From Gammaproteobacteria bacterium (GTDB lineage Bacteria > Pseudomonadota > Gammaproteobacteria > Arenicellales > Poriferihabitantaceae): DNA of 64,000 bases. Every line of letters begins with the position of its first letter. Position 1 is the stretch's first letter. The DNA lies in contig JAUILZ010000015.1 of assembly GCA_030432755.1 (NCBI GenBank), forward strand, positions 34,677-98,676, read 5' to 3'. Under the pieces are notes generated by a model. That model was not told where the DNA came from. It searched no databases and saw nothing but the letters and a program-made list of their open reading frames with translations. Shown here piece by piece: positions 49,459 to 59,699 of the stretch. Position numbers and translations under genes: made by a program.

Positions 49459-50559
49459 TCACCCCCGGTGTGGCACCCCGATCGCGACCGGCCTCACCGG
49501 CGAACCCGCATGCCCCTGCGACCTGAGTGGCAGGATCATGGTGCAGGAAGTCCATACGCGGTCCCCGGCCAGGTCCGACAACGCCGCGTTCTGAATCTGG
49601 TGGATGCCGTGGACGGCGAGGTTGGCGTGGTGGATGATGAACGGCAGCCCCTGGTCCATGCCCTGGGGTGGCATGGCCTGCATCGCCAGTTGCCCTTCCG
49701 CCACCGGGTCGGTGAAGGGGTTGTCCAGCGCGACCAGCACCACGTTGCGCTCGGCGAGATAGTCCGCCGCATCCGCGGCCAGGCCGGGACCCATGGTGTA
49801 GTAGGTCTTTTCCGTGTCCGGATCCTGCCAGTTATCGCTCCAGCCGGTATAGATATAGACCACGTCTCCCGGCAGGATGCCACGGGACTCGAGGCCCTGG
49901 GCAGCGAGCATCGCCTCGATGTCCGCGGCAGAAACCATCGCCCCGGGCATCATTCCTTCGCCGCCGCCGAGATAGCTCCTGGCATCCAGCAGCACGGCGG
50001 AAGTGATGATGGGCGGCACCTTGTCGATGCCGAGTTTCAGCAGCGGCGAATCCGCCGTCGGTTTGACATCGCCCTGTGTGTAGCCGCCGTAGTATTTCGC
50101 GTCGTTGACCGGCGCCTCGCCCTCACCGTTCCAGGCCTCGTCGTAGTAGGCGAAGTGGCCGAGCGCATCCATCTGCGTGCCCTGGGCGCCTGGTTCCCCG
50201 CCGGTTACCTGCTCGCCATTGAAGACATGGCGAGTGCCAGGGATCGAAACGGATGGCGTGAACTCGTACGCCAGCGGCCGGCCGAAGGGCGACAGCGGCA
50301 TCGTATTCGAACGAACGTGGGACAGCTCGTAGGCTTTCGCTCCAGGTTGGGACAGGTAGTAGCCGCAGCGCGCCCACGTGCCGTTGCCCAGCGTGTTCGC
50401 CATGCCGAGTTCATCGCCGGCGGGCCAGGGGCCGGATGGCACGTGGGCCAGCGACTCGCTGGTGATCCCTGCCTCGCTCATTTGGTTGGCATGGTACTCC
50501 TGGTGATGGGCGCAGCCCGCCAGAAACACTGCCGCCGACGTAATCAAGAACCTGTACAT
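49459..50559 (-). CDS. cyclase-family lipoprotein (KynB-like fold)
   Basis: A 366-residue protein with signal peptide and lipobox F-L-A-G-C. The Cyclase (kynurenine formamidase KynB) domain is recognised by G-T-Q-M-D-A-L-G-H-F near residue 130 and P-G-D-V-V-Y-I-Y-T-G-W near residue 230. The usual H-x-G-T-H-x-D-x-x-x-H metal site has Gln in place of the second His, as in a subgroup of exported cyclases. A true formamidase role is not supported. It is isolated, with a long empty region toward prfC. Confidence 0.8.
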   Translation of the reverse strand: MYRFLITSAAVFLAGCAHHQEYHANQMSEAGITSESLAHVPSGPWPAGDELGMANTLGNGTWARCGYYLSQPGAKAYELSHVRSNTMPLSPFGRPLAYEFTPSVSIPGTRHVFNGEQVTGGEPGAQGTQMDALGHFAYYDEAWNGEGEAPVNDAKYYGGYTQGDVKPTADSPLLKLGIDKVPPIITSAVLLDARSYLGGGEGMMPGAMVSAADIEAMLAAQGLESRGILPGDVVYIYTGWSDNWQDPDTEKTYYTMGPGLAADAADYLAERNVVLVALDNPFTDPVAEGQLAMQAMPPQGMDQGLPFIIHHANLAVHGIHQIQNAALSDLAGDRVWTSCTMILPLRSQGHAGSPVRPVAIGVPHRG

Positions 50560-50669
50560 GATCGATCTCCCTGGGGCGTCGTTGTGTCGTACAAGTGTAA
50601 ACCGTCTCGGCCGATCCCGGGCAACCGGGTTAGAATCCGGCCCCGCGATTTTCCGCGGCGCTACCGGCC

Positions 50670-52577
<1,908 letters not shown>

Positions 52578-52586
52578 CCGTGACGC

Positions 52587-53912
52587 TCAGTGCAGCTTGA
52601 GCCTCGGCCTTGAACGTCGCGTGAGGAAGTTGGCCAGCGTCAGCAGTGTTGTTCGCACCACGCCCTGCACGCTCACCTGGTGGGACTTGTAGAGCGAAAG
52701 ATAGGCCAGTCGCGCGAGCTTGCCCTCGATGGAGACGCTGCCGGTCTCGTGACCGAAGACGTTGCCCATGAGCCGCCCAATGGCGCTGCGCTCGCTGAGG
52801 TTGATCAGCGAGCCGAAGTCACGATAGTGAAATGGTAGCGCCGGCTTGCCCGCGATTCGCCGCTCGATGGTCTTCGCCAGTACGCGCGCCTGCTGGTGCG
52901 CTGCCTGTGCGCGCGGTGGCACCAGCTCGGTGTCCGACAACCGGCAGGCTGCGCAGTCGCCGATGGCGAAAATATCCGGATCGCGCGTCGTCGCCAGGGT
53001 CTCGTCCACCACCAGTTGCCCACCCCTGCCCTGCTCCAGCCCGTCCAGATTCGACAGCACCGCCGGCCCCCTGACCCCGGCTGCCCATACCTTCATCTCC
53101 GCCGGGATGCTCTCGCCACCGGCGAGGTGGAAGCCCGAAGGATCGGCGCTTACCACCCGCGCACCGGTATGCGTGACGATCCCGATCTCGTCAAGGACCG
53201 CGGCAGTGGTTTCCGACACCTTCTCGTTGAGCCCCGGGAGAATACGGTCGGCACCCTCGATGAGATGAATCTTCAGGTCCCGCGCGAGGTCGAGCTGGTC
53301 GAGACCGAAATCCACCAGCGCGTGAATGGAGTGATCCAGTTCCGCCGCCAGCTCCACCCCGGTGGCCCCGGCCCCGGCGATTGCGATGTGCAACTGGCCG
53401 GGACTCAGCGATCCTGTGGAGGCGTTGGCGGCGTAGCAGCGCTGCACCAGGTGGCGATGGAAACGGTCCGCCTGCTCGCGGCTGTCGAGGAAGTAGCAAT
53501 GCTCCGCCACCCCGGGCACGCCGAAATCGTTGCTCACGCTGCCAATGGCGATCACCAGGATATCCCAGGACAGGACCCGCTCGGGGAGATACTCGGTCCC
53601 GTCCTCCGCCATGGAGGCAGCGATGGTCAGCGTGCGCGCGCGGCGGTCGACGGATTTCAATGCGCCAAGGCGGAAGCGGAAGTGATGCCAGTGCGACTGC
53701 GCGAGGTAGCTCAACTCGTCGTCGCTGGAATTGAGGGTGCCCGCGGCGACCTCGTGCAGCAGCGGCTTCCACAGGTGGGAGTGATTGCGATCCACCAGAG
53801 TGACCTGGATGTCATCGCGCTTGCGGAAGCGGTCACCCAGCCTGGTGACCAGTTCGAGGCCACCGGCGCCGCCACCCACCACCACGATGTTGCGCTGCTC
53901 CGTCGTAGTCAT
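52587..53912 (-). CDS. ndh: type II NADH dehydrogenase-like oxidoreductase
   Basis: A 441-residue FAD-dependent pyridine-nucleotide oxidoreductase. The FAD motif is V-V-V-G-G-G-A-G-G-L-E near residue 11. The NAD motif is I-A-G-A-G-A-T-G-V-E-L-A near residue 180, and V-D-E-T-L...I-F-A-I-G-D-C-A-A near residue 300 is the second FAD contact. The C-terminal region has an amphipathic segment for membrane attachment. Ndh feeds NADH electrons into quinones without proton pumping. It begins 3 bp after pgeF on the same strand. Confidence 0.9.
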   Translation of the reverse strand: MTTTEQRNIVVVGGGAGGLELVTRLGDRFRKRDDIQVTLVDRNHSHLWKPLLHEVAAGTLNSSDDELSYLAQSHWHHFRFRLGALKSVDRRARTLTIAASMAEDGTEYLPERVLSWDILVIAIGSVSNDFGVPGVAEHCYFLDSREQADRFHRHLVQRCYAANASTGSLSPGQLHIAIAGAGATGVELAAELDHSIHALVDFGLDQLDLARDLKIHLIEGADRILPGLNEKVSETTAAVLDEIGIVTHTGARVVSADPSGFHLAGGESIPAEMKVWAAGVRGPAVLSNLDGLEQGRGGQLVVDETLATTRDPDIFAIGDCAACRLSDTELVPPRAQAAHQQARVLAKTIERRIAGKPALPFHYRDFGSLINLSERSAIGRLMGNVFGHETGSVSIEGKLARLAYLSLYKSHQVSVQGVVRTTLLTLANFLTRRSRPRLKLH

Positions 53913-53915
53913 CAC

Positions 53916-54710
53916 TCAGCCCTGCGACACAAGGCAGATTGCGCCCACCTGGCGACCGTAGTCCAGCTCGCCTCGATGGCAGGTGCGGCGGTAGCTGAAG
54001 TATTTCGATTCATCCGCGTAAGTATCGGCTTCACTGCGCGATACCATGCTAATGCTTGCCCGGCGCAAGCGGAGTTCGATGTAGCCCGGCAGGTTGAAAT
54101 GCACGTTGCCCGATTGCGGATGGCGCTGAAAGCAGTCTTCGGCGTCCACCGGCGAGTCTGCCAACAGCCGATCGCGGAAGGCTTCGCCAACCTCGTAACT
54201 CGCGAGCTGTATAGCGGGTCCGATGGCGGCCACGATGGAGTTTCGGTCGGCGCCCAGTCCTCCCATGGTCTCGATCACCGCGTCAGTAACACCCGCCAGC
54301 GCCCCCTGCCAGCCGGCATGGGCCACGCCGACGATGCCGGGAGCGGCGAACAACACCGGGGCGCAGTCCGCGCCGAGAGCGCCGATGCAAATGCCGGGAG
54401 TTCGTGTCACCAGCCCGTCGGCCTCCGCCACTGCCTCCGGATTGGTGGATTCGCCCACCACTCGCACCGAACGACCATGAACCTGGCGGTTCGTGACCAG
54501 CACGTCGCCACCCAGCGCACTCGCCACCCGCTCGCGGTTCTCGCGCACTGATTCCGGCACGTCGTTCGCGGTGAAACTGCAGTTGAGTGACTCGTAGAGG
54601 CCACCAGATACACCACCCTGGCGGCCGAAAAAACCATGGCGCACGCCGGCAAGCGCAACAAGTTCAGCGCAACGCGTATGTTCCGGAATGGTCAGGACGG
54701 CTGAATCCAC
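53916..54710 (-). CDS. pgeF: peptidoglycan editing factor PgeF (YfiH, laccase-like)
   Basis: A 264-residue protein of the Cu-oxidase_4 fold. The zinc-site motif H-A-G-W-Q-G-A-L lies near residue 134, with C-A-P-V near residue 115 giving the cysteine ligand. The E. coli protein removes mis-incorporated residues such as L-serine from UDP-MurNAc-peptides. Late R-R-T-C-H-R-G-E is the C-terminal signature. It is coupled to ndh and divergent from the tRNA-Ser region. Confidence 0.92.
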   Translation of the reverse strand: MDSAVLTIPEHTRCAELVALAGVRHGFFGRQGGVSGGLYESLNCSFTANDVPESVRENRERVASALGGDVLVTNRQVHGRSVRVVGESTNPEAVAEADGLVTRTPGICIGALGADCAPVLFAAPGIVGVAHAGWQGALAGVTDAVIETMGGLGADRNSIVAAIGPAIQLASYEVGEAFRDRLLADSPVDAEDCFQRHPQSGNVHFNLPGYIELRLRRASISMVSRSEADTYADESKYFSYRRTCHRGELDYGRQVGAICLVSQG

Positions 54711-54741
54711 GGCAAATCTGGCGACGGTGTTTCGCCTTGGC

Positions 54742-54747
54742 TATAAT
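54742..54747 (+). promoter_or_regulatory. likely -10 box of tRNA-Ser transcription unit
   Basis: TATAAT is followed by a CCGCGG discriminator, a GC-rich form typical of stable-RNA promoters. The hexamer 17 bp upstream (TGGCGA) is a weak -35. It lies 24 bp before the truncated tRNA copy and about 190 bp before the intact tRNA. Confidence 0.5.
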
Positions 54748-54770
54748 CCGCGGACTGGTGATTGACCATC

Positions 54771-54932
54771 GGAGAGTTGGCAGAGTGGTCGAAAGGATCG
54801 CCGGGAGCGATCCTTCACGAGCGAAGCGAGCCCGCGAGGGCGAGGGACAGGAGGTCCCGAGTAATGCGGCGGAAAAAGCCGCATTCGGGGGTTCCGGTTT
54901 CCTCCCTGGCTGAATCCGGGTAGAGTGTCACA
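54771..54932 (+). pseudogene. interrupted tRNA-Ser-like duplicate
   Basis: The first 23 nt (54771-54793) are identical to the 5' end of the intact tRNA-Ser, and the 7 preceding bases also match, making a 30-bp direct repeat (54764-54793 and 54933-54962). A palindrome-rich stretch follows (AGGATCGC-loop-GCGATCCT, then GAGCGAAGCGAG). After it, AATGCGGCGG and CGGGGGTTC recur in the order found in the intact tRNA, but the anticodon stem and the 3' end are not restored. It reads as a tRNA-Ser copy broken by an insertion. Confidence 0.6.
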
Positions 54933-54939
54933 GACCATC

Positions 54940-55027
54940 GGAGAGTTGGCAGAGTGGTCGAATGCGGCGGTCTTGAAAACCGTTGACTGTAACAGGTCCG
55001 GGGGTTCGAATCCCTCACTCTCCGCCA
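54940..55027 (+). tRNA. tRNA-Ser (anticodon UGA)
   Basis: An 88-nt cloverleaf with a long variable arm, starting GGAGAGT and ending ACTCTCC plus discriminator G and encoded CCA. The anticodon loop is CTTGAAA, anticodon TGA. The D-arm reads GGCAGAGTGGTCGAATGC and the T-arm GGGGGTTCGAATCCCTC. Immediately after it the base composition falls and transposase remnants begin, so its 3' end marks the edge of an inserted region. Confidence 0.97.
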
Positions 55028-55262
55028 TGATGTATTGTTTTTAATATAAAAATCAATAATTTAATTAAGAGTAGGAAGTTATGGCCCCCCAATCAGCCCC
55101 CCCCCGCTATCGATCGCTATCCAGCTTCCGGTATAGGAAAGTGAACTATGTCAATCTTGATTTGAGATATTGTCTTCACAGGAATTGTCCCGCTTTAGTA
55201 GATGGTTGATCGCTTAAATTTCAAGCGGCCATTTGGACAAAGAACATCCTCTCATAATTCAT

Positions 55263-55391
55263 CAGTAACAGGTACCCAGCGCCGAGTGACGGTGGTGCGG
55301 GTTGTACCATCCCTCAATGTAGTCGAAGATTGCCATCCGGGGTTCTGCCTGCGCCTTGAAGCGACGCCGGTCGATCAGCTCGCATTCCAGC
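55263..55391 (-). pseudogene. IS3-family transposase OrfB, C-terminal fragment
   Basis: On the minus strand this encodes about 42 residues with R-R-R-F, then F-D-Y-I-E-G-W-Y-N-P and R-H-S-A-L-G, the usual end of an IS3 OrfB integrase-like domain, then a stop. The 5' part is missing; the frame is cut where the next element begins at 55393. It is the remnant of a different IS from the one beside it. Confidence 0.75.
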
Positions 55392-55392
55392 G

Positions 55393-56323
55393 GGGTTCTA
55401 CCCCATTTTCACAGACGGATGAGTTAAGAGCGATTTCCTGTTGATTCGCTCCTCGAGTTTTCGCTGTTTCAGCGGACTGTAGAATCGTTCAATATAATCA
55501 AATATATCGGTTCTTGCCTCCTGCCTGGTCAGATAGTGACGGCGGTTGACGCGCTCCCGCTTGAGCTGGCCAAAGAACCCTTCAAGAGCGGCATTGTCTC
55601 CACAACTCACGACCACACTCACGCTGCAAGTCAGGCCGTGGTCTTCCAGGAACAGCTGATATTCTTCACTGGTAAATTGCGTGCCACGGTCTAAGTGCAG
55701 AACGACCGGAAGCTTCCCCTTCCTTTGCCAAACAGCCATCAGTACAGCTTGGAGCACCAGCTGCCGATCCTGGCGATCGCTCACGACCAGCCGACGATCT
55801 TCCGGGAATACAAACCCATCACGACAGACAGGTAGAGCCAGTTCTCTGCAGTCCGGATATACGTGAAATCAGTGGCCCACCTGGTGTTTCGTTGTGCAGC
55901 ATCGAAGTCCCGCTTCAGGTGGTTCTCTACACCATTGGGGCGGGGCGCTTAGACTTTCTTCCGCCATTTCCTAACCTGTGGGATTCCCTGTAAGCCGTCC
56001 AGCCGCATCAGGCGGGCGACCCGATTCCTTCCGCAGGATTTCCCCCGGTAGCGCAGCGCATCAAAAATACGGGGAGAGCCAAAGATCTCGTCACTGTCTG
56101 CGTGGATCTGTCGTATCTTCCCCAACGGCGTCTGATTTTGGCGGCTCCGGGTGGCCAGTGGGAGCCCTTTCCATCCATAGAAACCACTGGCGGAAACGTT
56201 CAGATAACGACACCTCAAGCGAATCGGAGATTCATCGCGGCAGCGATCGATCATTCTGCATGACATTACTCCCAGGCCATTGTCGGTCTTTTCAGATGTG
56301 TCTGTAAAATCGGGGTAGAACCC
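55393..56323. mobile_element. IS3-family element remnant with inverted ends
   Basis: The left end (GGGTTCTACCCC at 55393) and the right end (GGGGTAGAACCC, ending 56323) are inverted copies, and the similarity continues inward (CATTTTCACAGAC against GATTTTACAGAC). Between them is a broken orfB on the minus strand; no orfA is recognised, so the element is internally deleted. It lies inside an older transposase fragment (55263-55391). Confidence 0.7.
55398..56266 (-). pseudogene. IS3-family transposase OrfB, broken
   Basis: The N-terminal part (from 56266) has F-Y-G-W-K and H-T-H_21-like residues (I-F-G-S-P-R-I-F-D-A-L). It then meets an in-frame TAA near 55949, continues with W-A-T-D-F-T-Y-I-R-T, and loses one base near 55783, shifting frame in the W-S-M-S region. 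The C-terminal part has H-L-D-R-G-T-Q and E-G-F-F-G for the last two catalytic acidic residues. One stop and one frameshift make it inactive. Similar in sequence to the transposase at 63304. Confidence 0.82.
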
Positions 56324-56504
56324 ACTAGCAAACTGTAAATAATCGATTTCTAATGTTTTCTATCGACCTATGCATCATGTTTTCTAGCAGATGATAGTAG
56401 GATCGAATTCCATCAAATGGCTGATAGATAATAGATGGTCAACATTCAGAAACAATAAGAATCAGGAACGTATTTGATTGCCCTTCCTAGCATAGGATCT
56501 TTGC

Positions 56505-56948
56505 TTATGATTCAACGTGGCTGGGATTCAGGCAATGCTCATGAGTGTGGTCCGCCAGTTTCTCGATGAGTTGGCAGTTCGCTACCTTGCCACCAGCACA
56601 CGCCGCGATCATGTGTTCCAGTTCTTCTTTCAAGGCAGATAAACGTACAATTTTTTGATTAACGTCGTCCAGATGCTTTTGCGATATCCGGGTTGCGACT
56701 ACGCAAGAGTTGTCAGGTTGATCAAACAGCTCAAGTAGTTCACGGATTGCCGTTTGAGGAAACCCTAGTTCACGACTATGCTGAATAAATGCTAACCGCT
56801 CCATTTGTCCAACACCATATAGCCGGGTGTTTCCGGCAGATCGAGACGGCTCAGGTAGAAGGCCAATTTTTTCGTAGTATCGGATAGTCGGCACCTTACA
56901 TCCTGTCTCGCGTGCCAGGCGACCAATGGTCATGGTTTCTGTGTTCAT
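56505..56948 (-). CDS. MerR-family heavy-metal-responsive regulator
   Basis: A 147-residue regulator. The N-terminal HTH is M-T-I-G-R-L-A-R-E-T-G-C-K-V, with T-I-R-Y-Y-E-K-I-G-L-L as the wing, and a dimerisation helix follows. Metal-binding candidates are Cys in P-D-N-S-C-V-V, A-A-C-A-G-G and N-C-Q-L-I-E, plus a His/Cys C-terminus (H-T-H-E-H-C). The pattern is nearest CadR/PbrR/ZntR-type sensors of Cd, Pb or Zn rather than Hg. It is divergent from the CDF exporter and would act on the operator at 56995-57013. Confidence 0.88.
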   Translation of the reverse strand: MNTETMTIGRLARETGCKVPTIRYYEKIGLLPEPSRSAGNTRLYGVGQMERLAFIQHSRELGFPQTAIRELLELFDQPDNSCVVATRISQKHLDDVNQKIVRLSALKEELEHMIAACAGGKVANCQLIEKLADHTHEHCLNPSHVES

Positions 56949-56990
56949 AATCTGAAAATTAGCGTCACCAGAATATCTACGTTATAGGAC

Positions 56991-57021
56991 TTGAATCTAT
57001 AGCAACTATAGATTGTATACT
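56991..57021 (+). promoter_or_regulatory. MerR-type promoter/operator of CDF exporter gene
   Basis: -35 TTGAAT (56991-56996) and -10 TATACT (57016-57021) are separated by 19 bp instead of 17. The spacer region contains the dyad ATCTATAG-CAA-CTATAGAT (56995-57013). An overlong spacer with a central dyad is the mark of promoters activated by MerR-family DNA distortion. Confidence 0.85.
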
Positions 57022-57050
57022 AAAATTTGTCATCCTAATTGAATAGGTCT

Positions 57051-57689
57051 ATGCCGGGCTGTAGCTGCAGCAACAATTCATCCTTTGATGGGACGTCCAC
57101 TGCGTTCAAACGTGCCATGTGGTTGGTAATTGCCATAAATGGCGTCATGTTCCTGGTGGAAATGATCGGTGGACACCTGGCCGAATCACAGGCTTTAAAG
57201 GCAGACGCGCTTGATTTCCTCGGAGACACCGTAACCTATTCGATCACTCTGATGGTTATTGGTATGCCGCTGGCATGGCGCGCCAGGGCCGCTTTACTGA
57301 AAGGCATAAGTCTCGCCGGGATGGGTTTATGGGTCTTTGGATCTACCGTTTATCATACGTTCTATTTGGGATCACCACAGGCAGAAGCGATGGGGCTAAT
57401 TGGGATGCTAGCACTCGCTGCAAATCTTACAAGTGTGCTGTTGTTGCTGAAATATAGAGATGGAGACGCCAATATAAGATCAGTATGGCTATGTAGTCGT
57501 AACGATGCCATCGGCAATCTCGCTGTAATTCTAGCCGCTAGTGGAGTTTGGGCATCAAAGACCGCATATCCAGACATTTTGGTGGCAGGCGTGATGTCCG
57601 CGCTGTTTCTTTGGTCGTCGTATCAAATAATTCGTCAGGCACTCGAAGAACTATCAGATCAGCCACCCCCTGAATGTGATCAAAAATAA
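57051..57689 (+). CDS. CDF-family cation exporter
   Basis: The ATG at 57051 gives 212 residues; a TTG at 57039 is an alternative. An N-terminal Cys-rich stretch (G-C-S-C-S) precedes membrane helices starting A-M-W-L-V-I-A-I-N-G-V-M-F. The metal-site motif A-D-A-L-D-F-L-G-D in helix 2 and S-R-N-D-A-I-G-N in helix 5 (here N-D replaces the usual H-D) match a short group of cation-diffusion-facilitator proteins that lacks the large cytosolic domain. It would export a divalent metal; the divergent MerR regulator suggests Cd, Zn or Pb. Confidence 0.85.
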   Translation: MPGCSCSNNSSFDGTSTAFKRAMWLVIAINGVMFLVEMIGGHLAESQALKADALDFLGDTVTYSITLMVIGMPLAWRARAALLKGISLAGMGLWVFGSTVYHTFYLGSPQAEAMGLIGMLALAANLTSVLLLLKYRDGDANIRSVWLCSRNDAIGNLAVILAASGVWASKTAYPDILVAGVMSALFLWSSYQIIRQALEELSDQPPPECDQK

Positions 57690-57820
57690 TCTTGAAGCAA
57701 TCATTTTTCAGAAATCTCCCTATATATTTGGTGACCGCACCCCGGAACTCGAGCATGGCGGAATGTGGAATATTCAACATATCAGGCAGCTACTTTTGCA
57801 CAAACAGGAGGTGGAATCTT

Positions 57821-58833
57821 TCACAGTGATCGATGCGGCCTGGCGTTGTTGTAGTAGTCTTTCCATTGATCAATCGTTGTCCGGGCGTAGCCCAGACTGG
57901 CGAACCAGTGCGGGTCCAGGCAATAGGCTCGGAACTTTCCATTGAAGCTTTCAACAAACGCTTTTTGAGTCGATCTTCCCGGCTGGATGAAGTGTAGTCT
58001 CACACCAGATTCCTGAAACCAGAAGAACATCGCCTTGCTTGTCAGCTCCGATCCGTTTTCGCAGAAGATGATTTTCGGTCAGGGTCGGTGTCCCGTCAGG
58101 TGACAGAGCACTCGCGCCAGACACTGCCCAAAGATTTAGATGTCAACAATTTGCAGGACACAATCACGCGAGAAGTCATCCACGACTTTGAGCACACGGA
58201 TGCGACGGCCATTGGCAACTGGTCACTGACAATGTCCATCGACCAGCGTTCGTTAACCTGGTCAGGCACCAGCATCGGTATCCGAGGCCGAATTAGTTTC
58301 TTTCGTTGTTTTGTGCGGACCTGCAGCACTTCCTCCCGGTAATTCTGTAGGTTCGCTTAGGATTCTGGACCAAGCCCTCACGCTGTAGCATGCATGCAGC
58401 GTCGAATACCCGTAGCGGGGATACCGTTCCGCCAGGGTCTTGAGGCGCTCTCTCAGTTCAGCATCATCGCGGCCCTTCAATGGGCACCAGGCAACAGACC
58501 GGCTGATGCCCGTCAGACGATAGGCCCTGCATTCGCTGACACGGCGATACTTAGGGTGATCCACGACCCGTCGCCGTTGCGCGGCCGTCACCAGTTCCCC
58601 CGAACAAGTGCCTTGAGGGCGGCCTTGTCGAGCTCGGCTTCGCGTTCTCGCTCTCCAGCTCCCGCAGGCGCTTAGCCTCGCTGACCTCCGTTCCACCGAA
58701 TTGCGACATCAAGCGGCAGATTTTGTGCTCCGACACGCCATACTGTCGGGACAGATCGGGTACTGAGGCGCCGGTCCCGTGCTCTTACAGGATCGAAATA
58801 TTTTGCTCTTCCGTATATCGGCTTTCTCTTCAA
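57821..58833 (-). pseudogene. decayed IS3-family (IS407-like) element
   Basis: Starting at TTG 58833, the orfA product R-Y-T-E-E-Q-N-I-S-I-L has a stop within 20 residues but continues with E-V-S-E-A-K-R-L. orfB is then found in pieces: L-R-E-R-L-K-T-L-A-E-R-Y-P-R-Y-G-Y, E-V-L-Q-V-R-T-K-Q-R-K-K, and near the end F-V-E-S-F-N-G-K-F-R and N-A-R-P-H-R-S-L. At least three frameshifts separate them. The order and spacing follow IS407-group elements. No intact inverted ends were found. Confidence 0.75.
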
Positions 58834-59209
58834 ATCGGGACCTCCCACGGTCAACATTATAGGGAATTCCCACACTCCACATAGCTCGGATTACAGGGGT
58901 ACGGTCAATGGTTTTTACTCGACGTAAGATTTCTCGAAGATTACAGCGATCGAGGTACTTTGTAGTCAATGCGTCAAGCTTTAACTTTATTCTCCAGCGC
59001 CACCCCAAAACGAGTAAGAATTTATTCAAGTACTCGACAATCGTGCGTCACAGGTCAACCAACAACAAACCTGAATGTCGAATCATTGGCTAACTCTATC
59101 TTTGACTGGCTTATCTATTTAATAAGCAAATACAAATTATTGAATACTATGGATGGTCAAATTTACAGACTCCCGAATTAAGAATTGGTAAGCGAAAGAA
59201 TATTGCCTC
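58834..59209. other. AT-rich gap between IS remnant and merR
   Basis: About 376 bp with no recognisable gene. A CCTCCCACGGTCAACATTATAG stretch at the left could be the decayed end of the IS407-like element. The remainder is AT-rich filler with no clear promoter toward merR, which is transcribed leftward into this gap. Confidence 0.4.
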
Positions 59210-59623
59210 TCACTGCCTACCAAACAACGTTTCTATTATCGGACAACCAGGAACACTCCCTTGAGAACATTGATTGGACATTTCTTTCAATACCCGCTCT
59301 ATCTTTCGCATGTCGGCGATCTTTTTACGAATTCCTTTCAGGTGATTGATCGTCAATGAGTGGACCTCGCTACACGTTTGATCGCCCCCATCTATTAGGC
59401 TAAACATATCTCGCACTTCATTCAAGCTAAAACCCAACTCTCGGCATCGTTTAATAAACGAAAGTCGTTGAAGTTGTTTTCCGTTATATCTCCGTTGTCC
59501 GCTTGAGGATCTATCTGGCTTCGGCATGATGCCAATCCGTTCGTAATAACGGATGGTTTCTATTTGAACCCCTGAGCGTTTAGAGGCTTCTCCAATCAGG
59601 CAATCCGAGGTGTTATTGTCCAT
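59210..59623 (-). CDS. merR: mercury-resistance regulator, MerR-type
   Basis: The ATG at 59623 (137 residues) is preferred: the earlier in-frame ATG at 59641 would overlap the -35 of the mer promoter. HTH region E-A-S-K-R-S-G-V-Q-I-E-T-I-R-Y-Y-E-R-I-G is standard. Three cysteines lie in the metal-binding part: T-C-S-E-V, N-Q-C-S-Q and P-G-C-P-I-I. The last two are spaced C-x7-C; classical Tn501 MerR has C-x8-C, and C-x7-C is the CueR spacing. Position and divergence from merTPFA support Hg(II) sensing. It both represses and activates the mer promoter. Confidence 0.88.
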   Translation of the reverse strand: MDNNTSDCLIGEASKRSGVQIETIRYYERIGIMPKPDRSSSGQRRYNGKQLQRLSFIKRCRELGFSLNEVRDMFSLIDGGDQTCSEVHSLTINHLKGIRKKIADMRKIERVLKEMSNQCSQGSVPGCPIIETLFGRQ

Positions 59624-59635
59624 AAAAAAACTCGC

Positions 59636-59666
59636 TTGCATCTGTAGTCGCTACAGGTATTACTAT
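59636..59666 (+). promoter_or_regulatory. mer operator/promoter
   Basis: -35 TTGCAT (59636-59641), a 19-bp spacer with dyad CTGTAG-TCG-CTACAG (59642-59656), and -10 TACTAT (59661-59666). The geometry is that of MerR-controlled promoters. merT begins 34 bp beyond the -10. Confidence 0.85.
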
Positions 59667-59699
59667 AAACAAAATACAACACACAAGCAAAATCTAACG

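Noticed and set aside
54741..55028. Minus-strand frame across the tRNA-Ser region
   Set aside because: A known kind of false gene produced by tRNA-Ser sequence in antisense.
55081..55209. Short open frame (42 codons) just after tRNA-Ser
   Set aside because: No similarity recognised; it begins in a C-homopolymer region. I looked for an integrase start here and saw none.
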